Shown: in pieces, positions 24,664-32,631 of the stretch
Position numbering within the stretch: position 1 is the first letter of the stretch
Layout: every line of letters begins with the position of its first letter
Assembly (NCBI RefSeq): GCF_022288725.1
Contig: NZ_JAKNTA010000007.1
Coordinates: 385,640-449,639, forward strand
DNA from: Kitasatospora sp. A2-31
GTDB taxonomy: Bacteria; Actinomycetota; Actinomycetes; Streptomycetales; Streptomycetaceae
Direction: 5' to 3'
DNA: 64,000 nucleotides
Translations under genes and position numbers: made by a program
The notes under the pieces: generated by a model
Told to the model about the DNA's origin: nothing
Seen by the model: the letters and a program-made list of their open reading frames with translations, nothing else
Databases searched by the model: none

Positions 24664-24691
24664 GGGAAACGTTTCTCCAGGGGCGGGTGGT

Positions 24692-25114
24692 TCAGCGCCT
24701 GCGTGGGGCGGGCCCTGGGCCGGGTGGCTGGGGCGGGGCCGGTGCCGGCGGGGCCACGGGCCGCGCGGCGCTCGATCGGATCCGGGCGGGGCGGGCGGCC
24801 ACGGAGCGCAGGCGCTCGTGTGTGCCGGTGATGTCGCTGCCGGCCTGCCAGATCTCGTCGGCGGCGAGGGCGAGCGGCTGCCACAGGTAGCTGCCGCCGG
24901 GCGCGTCCTTGACCCACCGACTGGCGGTCGCGAGGGCGTCGGAGAGCGCTTCGAGAGTGCCGCCGTCACGGGTGATCGCCTCGACCAGGTCGGCCACCTC
25001 GGCGGGACCGGAGGCGTCGCGCAGCTGCTCGCAGACGAGCCGCAGCGCCTCGGTGGCCCGGACCGCCGGGGACGGCTGGGGCATGGGGGGCAGGGTCTCC
25101 TGCGGGCCGGTCAC
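24692..25114 (-). CDS. Small hypothetical protein next to relaxase-like gene
   Basis: 140 residues, GTG start in a GTGA overlap; an ATG ten codons later is a possible alternative. A helical core (RATEALRLVCEQLRDASGPA, LVEAITRDGGTLEALSDAL, LALAADEIWQAGSDITGTHE) and a Pro/Arg-rich tail containing AARPARIRSSAARPVAPP. It sits where mobilisation accessory (MobC-like) genes commonly lie, just upstream of the relaxase-like gene, but I see no ribbon-helix-helix signature. Confidence 0.65.
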   Translation of the reverse strand: MTGPQETLPPMPQPSPAVRATEALRLVCEQLRDASGPAEVADLVEAITRDGGTLEALSDALATASRWVKDAPGGSYLWQPLALAADEIWQAGSDITGTHERLRSVAARPARIRSSAARPVAPPAPAPPQPPGPGPAPRRR

Positions 25115-25950
25115 CGGGCCTTGCCCGCGGCGGCCTGCGGAACAGCAGTGTGGGTGGGTTCGGCTGAGGTCGTGGACGGCGCCGCGGACGGGCGGGTGGC
25201 CACCCGAGCGGCCAGCGCGCGGGTACTCAGGTCGGAGGCGAGGGGCCTGCGGTAGTCCCAGGGCCAGTGGCCGCCGATGGCGTACAGGCCCCGCGCATCG
25301 GCGGCGACCTGCTCCTGTCCGCCCTCGCCGTCGTACTCCTTGGGCCAGGTGAACTGCAGGGTTCCGTCAGCCTTGAACTCGGCGGTCATCCCGCAGTCGT
25401 CCTTGCGCAGGTCGGCGACGATCTGCTCGGCGCCGCTGCGGGTGAACAGCGGGTTGCCGTACGGGTCGACGTAGCCGGCGCTGGGGGTGGCGAGGGCCGG
25501 GACCGGGACGTGGGTGGAGCCCTCCGGCCAGAACAGGTAGACCCGTTCGCCGTCGGCCGGTGCGGGTCCGGTCCACAGGGCCTGCTCGACGGCGTGGCGG
25601 TTGGCCGCGGCTTCGGCCGGGCTGAGGTCCTGGGCGAGAAGCGTCAGCGCGGCCGAGAGGTGGGGGCCGGACTTCCCCAGCGCTTCGTCGATGGCCTCCA
25701 GGGCATCGGCGGCGAGGTGGCCGAGTTCGTACAGGTCCTCGGACGCAGGGTCGGAGCGGTGGGTGCGCTCCAGGCTGTCGAGATCGGCACGGACGGTGAC
25801 GGCCATGGAGGAGGCGAGTGCCAGTAGGCCCTTGTCGGCGAGGAGGGTCTGGAGCAGGGCCTGGCTGGGGGTGCGCTGCTGGGAGTCCAGTTGGTCGGCC
25901 AGCGCCCGCAGCCGCTGGGCGTAGGAGGTGACGGTGGTGGGCTTGCTCAT
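25111..25950 (-). CDS. Hypothetical protein
   Basis: 279 residues, ATG after AAGGACC. N-terminal coiled-coil region (SYAQRLRALADQLDSQQ), a helical middle (LYELGHLAADALEAIDEALG), then a beta-rich second half (DGERVYLFWPEGSTHVPVPA, AEFKADGTLQFTWPKEYDG, LYAIGGHWPWDYRRPL). No recognised family. The upstream gene's frame runs into this one without a stop (see 25367-26620), which is abnormal for this operon. Confidence 0.75.
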   Translation of the reverse strand: MSKPTTVTSYAQRLRALADQLDSQQRTPSQALLQTLLADKGLLALASSMAVTVRADLDSLERTHRSDPASEDLYELGHLAADALEAIDEALGKSGPHLSAALTLLAQDLSPAEAAANRHAVEQALWTGPAPADGERVYLFWPEGSTHVPVPALATPSAGYVDPYGNPLFTRSGAEQIVADLRKDDCGMTAEFKADGTLQFTWPKEYDGEGGQEQVAADARGLYAIGGHWPWDYRRPLASDLSTRALAARVATRPSAAPSTTSAEPTHTAVPQAAAGKAR

Positions 25951-26620
25951 GCGTGGGTCCTTCGTGGGCCGGGGCGGGTTCGGAGGGTGCGGCCGGGGTG
26001 ACGGGCCGGGCGGTGGAGGCGCGGGCGGCGGGCGAGCGGGTCCGGGCGGCGTGCACGCGCGGACCCGTCACTGCGGGCGCGGGATATCCGGTGGCAGTTG
26101 CCGCCGTCGCGATGGCGCGGGCGGCGGCGGCGCCGTCCATATGCCAGGCCTGAAGGTCGGCCCGCTCATGCAGGGAGCCGTCGGCGCGCAGGGAAGCCCG
26201 GGCCCCGGCGGTGAACAGGGCGTGCAGCGCGTCCGTCGTGCTGTACGGGCCGGTGACCATCTGCGCGCCGACATCGGCGAGGTCGCGCACGTCGTCCATG
26301 GAATCGACGAGGGCGGTCAGCTCCCCGAGGCGGGCGGCGATCTCGGCCAGGACCTCCAGGGCCTGCTCGCCTGCGGGGGACAGCCGAAGCTCGGGGTCGA
26401 CCTCGACCCGGTAGCCGGCGCGCTCCAGCAGCCGCGCGGCCTCGCCCACCAACGCCCGCAGCACGATCGGGCCGTCCGTGCTCTGCAGGGCGAGAGGGTG
26501 TTCGGCGTTGCGTGGCGGGGCGAAGCCGAGCCTGGCGAGTACGGCACGGGCCCGCTGGTCGGCTCCGGTCGCCTCGGCGGCGCCGAAGGAACCCGGTGCG
26601 ATGCGGACCGGCTCGCTCAA
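25367..26620 (-). CDS. GF-repeat hypothetical protein running into the next gene
   Basis: TTG start at 26620 in a TTGA overlap. The convincing part is about 220 residues: RARAVLARLGFAPPRNAEH, EAARLLERAGYRVEVDPEL (the GF-repeat seen in seven genes), GEQALEVLAEIAARLGELT, ASLRADGSLHERADLQAWH, ending in HAARTRSPAARASTARP, a good copy of the shared tail. There it should stop near 25950, but the frame stays open for about 580 more bases inside the next gene, in shadow composition. A lost stop or a single-base indel near 25960-26000 would explain this; a third frame has a TGA overlapping the next ATG. Confidence 0.55.
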   Translation of the reverse strand: MSEPVRIAPGSFGAAEATGADQRARAVLARLGFAPPRNAEHPLALQSTDGPIVLRALVGEAARLLERAGYRVEVDPELRLSPAGEQALEVLAEIAARLGELTALVDSMDDVRDLADVGAQMVTGPYSTTDALHALFTAGARASLRADGSLHERADLQAWHMDGAAAARAIATAATATGYPAPAVTGPRVHAARTRSPAARASTARPVTPAAPSEPAPAHEGPTHEQAHHRHLLRPAAAGAGRPTGLPAAHPQPGPAPDPPRRQGPTGTRLLHGRHRPCRSRQPGAHPPLRPCVRGPVRTRPPRRRCPGGHRRSAGEVRPPPLGRADASRPGPQPGRSRGQPPRRRAGPVDRTRTGRRRTGLPVLAGGLHPRPGPGPRHPQRRLRRPVRQPAVHPQRRRADRRRPAQGRLRDDRRVQG

Positions 26621-27093
26621 CGGGCAGTCGCCCGGGCGGCGGGTGCTGCGGTGTTGGCGGGCGCCGGCGTCGGCGCGCCCGGGTGGACGGGCCTGGCGGC
26701 GGACTGCGCGAGGCGGCCGTGTGCGGCTGCCGCCCGGGGCGAGAGCGTGGCGGGCTCCGCCGGGAAGGCGAGGCCGTAGCCGGCCAGGCGGGTGCTGATC
26801 TGCTCCAGGTGCAGGCGAAGCAGGACCGCGGTGGCGCCGGCCTGTCCTAGCTGCTCGGCTGTCTGCCGGGCGGCGCGGGTGCCGCCGTCGGCGGTGCTCT
26901 CGGCGGCGAGTCGCAGGGTCTCCTCGACCTCGGCGAGCAGGGGTTCCAGCAGCGCGAGGGGCCTGGCGATGTCGGCGGGCATGCTGCTGTCGGCGAGGGA
27001 GTCGCCCAGGCGCCGCACGGCCTGCGCGGCGGTGCGGGCGCTCTCGGCGTCGTCCGGCGGGCAGGGGCGGGCGGTGGCGGGGGTGGGGGACAC
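26617..27093 (-). CDS. Helical hypothetical protein
   Basis: 158 residues, GTG start. Helices AARTAAQAVRRLGDSLAD-like and LLEPLLAEVEETLRLAAEST, TAEQLGQAGATAVLLRLHLE; ends in a Pro/Ala/Arg tail. Its TGA overlaps the TTG start of the next gene. Same class of small helical proteins as at 9.3, 14.7 and 16.0 kb. Function unknown. Confidence 0.65.
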   Translation of the reverse strand: MSPTPATARPCPPDDAESARTAAQAVRRLGDSLADSSMPADIARPLALLEPLLAEVEETLRLAAESTADGGTRAARQTAEQLGQAGATAVLLRLHLEQISTRLAGYGLAFPAEPATLSPRAAAAHGRLAQSAARPVHPGAPTPAPANTAAPAARATAR

Positions 27094-27107
27094 GGTCGGG
27101 GCCTCGC

Positions 27108-27602
27108 CTAGAACGGGTTCTCGGTGCTGCGGTCCGCGTCGGTGGCGGCCGCCAGCAGCTCGGGCAGGTCACCGGGCGCAGCATCGCGCTGGTCGATCCA
27201 CCAGCCGGCGCGGTCCACGGTGCGGGCACGGTTCTCGACCTCCTCCCAACCGCCTTCCGCGAGCGTTCCCTCGACGACGAGCGCCTGGTAGGCGGTGGTG
27301 ACGAGCTGGTGGCGCGAGCGCTCGCCCCAGGCGAGGATCGTCTGCGGCCCGGTCAGCGGCGGCATGCGGTACTGCTCGGCCCACGCGGCGGCGGCCTGCT
27401 GCTCCTCGGCGCGGCGGGCGGCGATCCACGCGGCCCGTTCCGCGCCGTCGCTCTCGCGTTCGGCGCGCCAGCAGTCCGTGCAGTCGCGGCCGGCGAGCCA
27501 GCGGGCGTAGCCGGCACGCCGGTCGGCCGGGCGGGCGGACAGGTCGTGCTCGACCTCGTGTCCGCAGGAGTGGGTGACGGGCCATCGGGTCTTCACTGCC
27601 AA
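27108..27602 (-). CDS. Zinc-ribbon-like CGH protein
   Basis: 164 residues from TTG 27602, nine bases after AAGGAG; GTG 27596 is the alternative. The N-terminus WPVTHSCGHEVEHDLS followed about 30 residues later by GRDCTDCWRAERE gives a Cys/His quartet that could bind zinc; this N-terminus is familiar from Streptomyces plasmid proteins of unknown function. The rest is charged and helical (AAWIAARRAEEQQAAAAWAE, GGWEEVENRARTVDRAGWW). A nucleic-acid-binding role is possible. Confidence 0.7.
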   Translation of the reverse strand: MAVKTRWPVTHSCGHEVEHDLSARPADRRAGYARWLAGRDCTDCWRAERESDGAERAAWIAARRAEEQQAAAAWAEQYRMPPLTGPQTILAWGERSRHQLVTTAYQALVVEGTLAEGGWEEVENRARTVDRAGWWIDQRDAAPGDLPELLAAATDADRSTENPF

Positions 27603-27625
27603 GTGGGAGGGCTCCTTCGCGGGGT

Positions 27626-28834
27626 TCAGCGGGCGTGGATGCTGTAGGCGTGGCGCGGGTCGACCGGCTGCGCGGCGGCCTCGACGGGCTGGGCCGCGCC
27701 GACGCGGCCGAGCTGGAGGCTGGTGGCGCGGGCGGCCTTGGCCCGGGCGCCGAGGTTGGCCTCGACGGGCGGCCGGGAGGCGGGGGCGGCGGTGCGGGTG
27801 CGTGCCGGGGAGGCGGCGGAGATGGTCTCCAGGTCCTTGCGGACGCCGCCGAGGGTGGTCTGGGCGCTCTCCAGCACATCGGAGACCTGCTCGGGGTCCA
27901 GGGCCTGCGGGCCGTCGCGCAGCTGCTGGGCGAGGCCCGTGAGGATCTCCTCGATCGCGGCCAGGGTGTTCTGCCGGTTGGTCAGCAGGGCGCCCATCCG
28001 GCTGCCGGGTTCCGCGGGGGCCGGGTGCAGGCGGGTGGCGAACGGGTCCTGTCCGCCCTCCGGTTCGGTCCGCTTGCCGGGACCGGGACCGGGGCTGAGG
28101 TGGGGCGCGGGGATGATCCGGGTGGCGAACGGGTCGTCCTCGGACGGGTGCTGCCGGGAGGAGGACTCGGCGACCTTGATCAGGTGGGTGCGGAACTGGT
28201 CCGCAGCGTTGTCCGGTGAGCGGTCCGGGTCGTACGGCAGGTCGGCCGCGACGCTCAGGCCGGCCGCGCGCAGCCGGGCCACGGTGTCCATGGCCCGCTC
28301 GGGGCCGTTGGCCTGCTGCTCGGTGAGGGAGAACAGTGTCGGGTGGCCGGGGACCCGGTAGAAGCCGGCAGCCGCGAGGTACTTGGCGGCGGCGGGGTCG
28401 ACGGTGTTGTTGGTGGCGGTGATGCCGTGCTCGTGGTGGGTGCCCACCGTGACGTCGGCCCGGGCCGCCGCGGCGGGACCGGTGAGGAGCGGGGCGTCGT
28501 GCGAGGGGGAGACGCGGCCGGTGACGATCTTCGTGCCGGGCGCTGCGGCGGCCGAGGAGGGGGACGGGTAGCCGGGGTGGGCGTCGTACTCGAACGCCGG
28601 GTCCGGGCGGACGTCCGCGCCGGTGGAGCGCAGGGCCGCTACGGTCTGGCGGGCGTGGAGCAGCAGGTTGTCGGTCCGGCCGGTGAACGCGAGGTCGCCG
28701 CTGGTGCCCGCGAGCGGGGTGAAGCCGTAGTCGGCCAGCAGGCGCCGCTGGCGGTAGGTGGCGTGTTCGAGACCGGTGACGGCGACGCCGTGCTCGGGGT
28801 GGCGGGTGATCTGGACGACGGGGCGGTCGGTGAT
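27626..28834 (-). CDS. GF-repeat protein with two repeats, ATC start
   Basis: 402 residues from ATC 28834, six bases after GGAG and directly after the upstream TAG. GTG 28447 is the first ordinary start but lies in the middle of the conserved sequence. Two copies of one unit: VVQITRHPEHGVAVTGLEHA...LLADYGFTPLAG, and DVTVGTHHEHGITATNNTVD...YLAAAGFYRVPG...ARLRAAGLSVAADLPYD. The neighbour at 28844 also has two copies (VVFARHQTEGIVAATATDAT). The third part is a helical stretch (LAAIEEILTGLAQQLRDGPQ) and the tail ends KAARATSLQLGRV. Unknown function. Confidence 0.7.
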   Translation of the reverse strand: MTDRPVVQITRHPEHGVAVTGLEHATYRQRRLLADYGFTPLAGTSGDLAFTGRTDNLLLHARQTVAALRSTGADVRPDPAFEYDAHPGYPSPSSAAAAPGTKIVTGRVSPSHDAPLLTGPAAAARADVTVGTHHEHGITATNNTVDPAAAKYLAAAGFYRVPGHPTLFSLTEQQANGPERAMDTVARLRAAGLSVAADLPYDPDRSPDNAADQFRTHLIKVAESSSRQHPSEDDPFATRIIPAPHLSPGPGPGKRTEPEGGQDPFATRLHPAPAEPGSRMGALLTNRQNTLAAIEEILTGLAQQLRDGPQALDPEQVSDVLESAQTTLGGVRKDLETISAASPARTRTAAPASRPPVEANLGARAKAARATSLQLGRVGAAQPVEAAAQPVDPRHAYSIHAR

Positions 28835-28843
28835 GCGGGGCTC

Positions 28844-29803
28844 CTAGAGGCTGGCGGCGTGCGTGGGGGCGGTGGAGATCACCTGCGCGGACGGGGCCGC
28901 CTGGATGATGGGGCCGGCGCCGAGCCCGCGGGCGGTGACGGCGCTCGCGGCGGTCGCCCGCACGCTGCGCGCGGTCGCGATCGGCGCTTCGACGACGGAG
29001 CCCAGGTCGGTGAGGCCGGCCTGCAGGTCGCGCAGGGTGTCGGACAGGCCTGTCACCTGGCTGAGTGCGATGTCGGCGCGGGCGGCGAGCAGTTCGCCCT
29101 GGTCGGCGGCGACCTGGTCGATGAACGTGCTCATGTCGGCGAGCAGCTGGGAGAGGTTCGGCAGCGCCCCGGACTTCGGGTCGAGCGCGGTGTCCAGCAG
29201 GTCGGCGACGTCCCGGCTGTCGGTGAGCGTGCGCAGGTTGACCTGTTCGAGGACCAGGTCCTCGGCGGCCTCGGCCAGGCGGTCGGCGGAGGCAGGGGGC
29301 GTGGCGAGGCCGACGGTGGCGACCTGCAGACCCAGGCCCTGCAGGACCAGGCTCGCCCGGGCCGCGGCGATCAGCGACTGGCGGTCTCCGGCTCCGGCCG
29401 GCGGCAGGTAGATGTCGCGGTCCGGGGCGGACCCGTCGTAGCGCCACCCGACCTGCCGAAGGACGTCGGGCACCAGGCCCTCGGTGGCGTCGGTGGCGGT
29501 GGCGGCGACGATCCCTTCGGTCTGGTGGCGTGCGAAGACCACGTCGGCGCCGAACGTTGCCGCGCGGACGGGGTCCTCCCGGGCGCCCGTTTCGACGGTC
29601 AGCTCGCCGGCGTCCAGCAGGTACGCGGACTGGGCGGCGCGGGAGACTGCGTCGTCGCCGCGGAACTCGTACGCCCCGCGGTCGTCCTGGAGCGCGAGCG
29701 CGCCGTTCTGCTCCAGGATCCGGTGTGCCGCGTCGGGCGCGCGGGGGCCGAGTCGGACGGTGATGGCGCCGTCGGCGCCGGTGCCGAAGGTGATGTCGGC
29801 CAT
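28844..29803 (-). CDS. GF-repeat hypothetical protein
   Basis: 319 residues, ATG after GAGGAA. Two units of the repeated domain: ITVRLGPRAPDAAHRILEQN..., and DVVFARHQTEGIVAATATDA with VLRQVGWRYDGS and ARASLVLQGLGLQVATV, then a helical region (LSQLLADMSTFIDQVAADQG, LSDTLRDLQAGLTDL). The same order (two repeats, helical part, disordered tail) is found in the next gene downstream, so they are paralogues. Tail: Ala/Thr/Arg-rich, ending PTHAASL. Confidence 0.7.
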   Translation of the reverse strand: MADITFGTGADGAITVRLGPRAPDAAHRILEQNGALALQDDRGAYEFRGDDAVSRAAQSAYLLDAGELTVETGAREDPVRAATFGADVVFARHQTEGIVAATATDATEGLVPDVLRQVGWRYDGSAPDRDIYLPPAGAGDRQSLIAAARASLVLQGLGLQVATVGLATPPASADRLAEAAEDLVLEQVNLRTLTDSRDVADLLDTALDPKSGALPNLSQLLADMSTFIDQVAADQGELLAARADIALSQVTGLSDTLRDLQAGLTDLGSVVEAPIATARSVRATAASAVTARGLGAGPIIQAAPSAQVISTAPTHAASL

Positions 29804-29835
29804 GGATTCCTCGCTTGTGGGTTGGGGGTGGGGGA

Positions 29836-30579
29836 TCACCGTCGGCGGGCAGGGGCCGCGGCGGCGGGTGCAGGGGCCGGCGCCACCGGTGCCTGCCGGC
29901 TCCCGGACACGCGGCTGGCGGCGCGTGCGGCGCGCATGCGGGCTGCCGTCGGCGGACGGGTCTCGCGCAGGACCAGCAGCCGGAACTCCCGGCGGAGATG
30001 GCCGGCGAACGTCTCCGGAGCGTCCCCGGTGACGGACAGTGCCCCGGTGGGCCGGTGATGGCGCAGTTCGAGGTAGCGCCCGGTGACGCGGTCGGCGGCG
30101 ATCATCCATTCGTCGTCGTCGAACGTGCGCCGGGCCTCCACCTCGACCTCGCCCCGGGCGATCTGCTCGGTGACGGCCCGCGTGTCGGAGCTCAGGCGGA
30201 CGCGGCCCAGCCGGGTGGCGGCCTCGCTCCGGGCCCGGCGGGCGGTTTCCGCGGCGTCGGGGAACGGGGCCGCGGAGTTCAGCCACCCGTAGTGCCGCAG
30301 TACGTCGGTCGAACCCTGCTGCGGCTCGTGCCAGTTGCGCACCTCGACGCCCTCGGCGATCAGGCGACCGATCGCGGCTTCCGCTGCGGCGCTCTGCTCG
30401 AACATGGGCAGCCAGGTGCCCATGTGCCACGCGCCGAACGGCTCGGACCGCAGGTGGAAGCCGGTGTCCGCCAGGACCCGCGTGACGGCCGGCCGGGGGT
30501 AGCGCGGAGCCAGGACGAACTCGCCCAGGTCGTAGTTCCAACCGAAGCGAAGTGGCTGAAGCCCCTCGCGGCCGGTCAC
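29836..30579 (-). CDS. GF-repeat-like hypothetical protein
   Basis: 247 residues, GTG start in a GTGA overlap. RFGWNYDLGEFVLAPRYPRP, then VTRVLADTGFHLRSEPFGAW and AIGRLIAEGVEVRNW follow the layout of the repeated unit in the next two genes downstream. The C-terminal half has an acidic/beta stretch (ARRTFDDDEWMIAADRVTGR, LELRHHRPTGALSVTGDAPE) that resembles a DUF317-type unit. The tail RMRAARAASRVSGSRQAPV fits the shared motif loosely. Unknown function. Confidence 0.65.
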   Translation of the reverse strand: MTGREGLQPLRFGWNYDLGEFVLAPRYPRPAVTRVLADTGFHLRSEPFGAWHMGTWLPMFEQSAAAEAAIGRLIAEGVEVRNWHEPQQGSTDVLRHYGWLNSAAPFPDAAETARRARSEAATRLGRVRLSSDTRAVTEQIARGEVEVEARRTFDDDEWMIAADRVTGRYLELRHHRPTGALSVTGDAPETFAGHLRREFRLLVLRETRPPTAARMRAARAASRVSGSRQAPVAPAPAPAAAAPARRR

Positions 30580-30950
30580 CGGCTGCGCCGCGGTCCGACC
30601 GGCTCGGCCGGGGCGGTGACGGCTTCGGCGCCGTCGCGGTGCTGCAGGTGCTCCAGCAGGTCGGCCTCCGCCCGGTCGCGGGCGGCAGTGGCGTTCTTCA
30701 GGACCTCCAGCTGGGTGCTCAGGTCCGCGAGCAGTTGTGCGTCGACCCGACGCTGCCGGTCCGCGCAGATCGTCAGCCGCATACGCTCGAAGGCGACCGT
30801 GGTCTCCGCCCGTGTCAGCGTGCGGTGAGCATTCAGCACGCGCGCGGCGGCGTCGGTGCGTGCCTGCTCGGCGTGCAGCATCGCGATGCCGGCGCCGAGG
30901 GAGGCCTCCACCCGGGAGTCGAGGCGGGTCAGGGGTGGTGGGACGGGCAA
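30576..30950 (-). CDS. Small coiled-coil hypothetical protein
   Basis: 124 residues from TTG 30950, seven bases after AAGGA (M-P-V-P-P-P-L). Almost entirely helical with heptad-like spacing (GAGIAMLHAEQARTDAAARV, ADLSTQLEVLKNATAARDRA, EADLLEHLQHRDGAEAV), so a coiled coil is likely. Its TGA overlaps the GTG of the next gene. Function unknown. Confidence 0.6.
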   Translation of the reverse strand: MPVPPPLTRLDSRVEASLGAGIAMLHAEQARTDAAARVLNAHRTLTRAETTVAFERMRLTICADRQRRVDAQLLADLSTQLEVLKNATAARDRAEADLLEHLQHRDGAEAVTAPAEPVGPRRSR

Positions 30951-31002
30951 GAGGTGTTCCTTCCGGACGGCGGCAGGGGCGATCGGGTGTGGCCGGTCGG
31001 GG

Positions 31003-31635
31003 TCACAGCGCGCGGCTCGGCATGGCCTGGTGGGGCGCGGGCGGTGCGGCAGGGACGCCCCCGGCCGGGGCGTGCGGCACGACGGAGCGGACACGGGCAG
31101 AGGTCGAGCGGGCGGAGGCGGCAGCGGCCGGACCAGGGCGGGAGAGGATCGGCAGCGGCGCGTCCGGGCGCCAGGCGCCGGGGGTGTCGGTGAACCGGCC
31201 GAGCGGGTCCGTGGACCACGGCACGACGGGGCCTCGCCGGTGCTCGCCGAGCCCGATCACCTCGACACCGTGGGCATGGAGCACATACGCCCAGGTGAGC
31301 CTTTCGCTGGTGCGCTCAGTGATGACCGCCCGGGGCTCCACCCGGCCGCCTGCCGACGGCTCGGAGCTGTACTGGCGGCCGGGCCACCGGCCGATGCCGG
31401 GGGCGGTGCGCAGCTCGTCCGGTGCGCCGTCCAGCAGGTCCGTTCCGAGTGCGGACCATCCGACCGGGACGTCGTCGACGAGGTGGCGGGCCAGGGCGTC
31501 GGCGTCCTGGCCGAAGCGGTACTGGAACGCGCCCAGGATCAGGGGGAGTTGGTGGCTGGGCTGGCCGTCCTTGTGGCAGTAGATCCCGCGGAAGCCGCTG
31601 GGTGTGGGGCGGGCGATGACGGAACGCGTGGACAA
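31003..31635 (-). CDS. STRSVIARP-type hypothetical protein
   Basis: 210 residues from TTG 31635, six bases after GGAG. The N-terminus S-T-R-S-V-I-A-R-P-T-P-S-G-F-R-G-I-Y-C-H is a recognisable opening of small proteins on Streptomyces plasmids and actinophages ('(M)[GS]TRS.IA.....G..G.Y.H.DG.P'). It continues KDGQPSHQLPLILGAFQYRF, with SERLTWAYVLHAHGVEVIGL in the second half. The tail SARVRSVVPHAPAGG is a clear copy of the shared motif. Function unknown. The upstream gene's frame overlaps this one. Confidence 0.7.
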   Translation of the reverse strand: MSTRSVIARPTPSGFRGIYCHKDGQPSHQLPLILGAFQYRFGQDADALARHLVDDVPVGWSALGTDLLDGAPDELRTAPGIGRWPGRQYSSEPSAGGRVEPRAVITERTSERLTWAYVLHAHGVEVIGLGEHRRGPVVPWSTDPLGRFTDTPGAWRPDAPLPILSRPGPAAAASARSTSARVRSVVPHAPAGGVPAAPPAPHQAMPSRAL

Positions 31636-31876
31636 CTGTGTCTCCGAGGGTCGGAACGAGGCCGCAGGGGCTACCGGCCGCGACGATGCCGCCTTGGCCT
31701 CTGCGGGCGGGGGTACGGGCCGGCCGCCACAGCGACATCTCCTGGCGGGGCAGGAACCTTTCTCGCTCAAGGACGCCGACGGCGAGCTCGGAGTCCATGG
31801 CCGCCATCGTGATCTGCGGCAGCACCGGGTGGCGTGCGATGGTCACCAGCGGCAGGTACGACGGCCCGCCGCTCAC
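31316..31876 (-). CDS. Hypothetical protein overlapping the next gene out of frame
   Basis: GTG start in a GTGA overlap with the upstream stop. The first 75 residues look like real protein (SYLPLVTIARHPVLPQITMA, MDSELAVGVLERERFLPRQE, MSLWRPARTPARRGQGG). From about 31650 downward the frame is only a shadow of the next gene and is Arg/Pro-rich. Expected end is near 31640. In another frame a TAG sits just upstream of the next gene's ribosome-binding site, so a one-base indel could have removed the original ending. Literal end given; low trust in the C-terminal two-fifths. Confidence 0.45.
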   Translation of the reverse strand: MSGGPSYLPLVTIARHPVLPQITMAAMDSELAVGVLERERFLPRQEMSLWRPARTPARRGQGGIVAAGSPCGLVPTLGDTVVHAFRHRPPHTQRLPRDLLPQGRPAQPPTPPDPGRVPVPLRPGRRRPGPPPRRRRPGRMVRTRNGPAGRRTGRAAHRPRHRPVARPPVQLRAVGRRPGGAPGGHH

Positions 31877-32535
31877 GGGCGCAACCTGGCAGCGCGGGGT
31901 GCCGGTCCGGGGGCCGGTGCCTCGGCGGGCAGGTCATCGCGCCGGGGCTGGAGCACTGCGGCGGACCGGGCTGTTGCGGCATCCGTCCGAGGGGCCTCCG
32001 GGGTGGGAGCCGGCAGGGTCGCCGGGTGCCCGAAGGCGAGCGCCGCCGCGTCCAGGTCGCCGAAGGTGGCGACGTCGTAGAAACGGCCCCCGTCGGTGGT
32101 GAGTACGGCTGCGGTGCCGTCGGCCGGGTAGCTCGCCAGCAGGCGGGTGGGACCGGCGGCCTCGGTGAGGCGCGCGTGAACCACCAGGCGCCCGGCCGCT
32201 ACGTCGGCGGCAACCTGGTGTACCCAGATCGTGCCCGGGGCCCGGGTCAACGGCGCGACGTCGATGGCGGGCCCGGTGACGGCCTGCTGCTGTTCGTCTT
32301 CCCCGTAGAGGCGCAGGACGTCGTAGCCAGCAGCGGTGAGCAGCCGGGTGGCGTCGAGGACGAGCCGCGGTGCGACCGAGGACGAGGTGGCCCGCCGGGG
32401 CCGGTGGAGTCCTGTGGCGTCGTCGCGCACCAGACCTGCCTGCTCCAGCCACTGGCGGCTGGCACGGTCTGCGGCTTTGGCGGAGAGGAGGCTGCTGGAC
32501 GGTTCAATGGCGAAGGTGATGGTGGGTGAGGGCAC
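31873..32535 (-). CDS. Hypothetical protein
   Basis: 220 residues, GTG start. N-terminal part SRQWLEQAGLVRDDATGLHR and APRLVLDATRLLTAAGYDVL looks like one GF-repeat-type unit; then a beta-rich half (GTIWVHQVAADVAAGRLVVH, AAVLTTDGGRFYDVATFG). The tail AATARSAAVLQP resembles the shared motif. TGA overlaps the GTG of the next gene. Function unknown. Confidence 0.7.
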   Translation of the reverse strand: MPSPTITFAIEPSSSLLSAKAADRASRQWLEQAGLVRDDATGLHRPRRATSSSVAPRLVLDATRLLTAAGYDVLRLYGEDEQQQAVTGPAIDVAPLTRAPGTIWVHQVAADVAAGRLVVHARLTEAAGPTRLLASYPADGTAAVLTTDGGRFYDVATFGDLDAAALAFGHPATLPAPTPEAPRTDAATARSAAVLQPRRDDLPAEAPAPGPAPRAARLRP

Positions 32536-32631
32536 AGGATTCCGTTGCGGGTGGTCGGGGCCGCGGGGCTGCGGCCCGGATGGGGGCGGCGCGACGGCGG
32601 GGAGGACCTCGGCGCCGACAGGACGGCCCGC

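Noticed and set aside
24692..25114. MobC assignment for the small gene before the relaxase-like gene
   Set aside because: Position fits, but no ribbon-helix-helix or MobC signature could be read.
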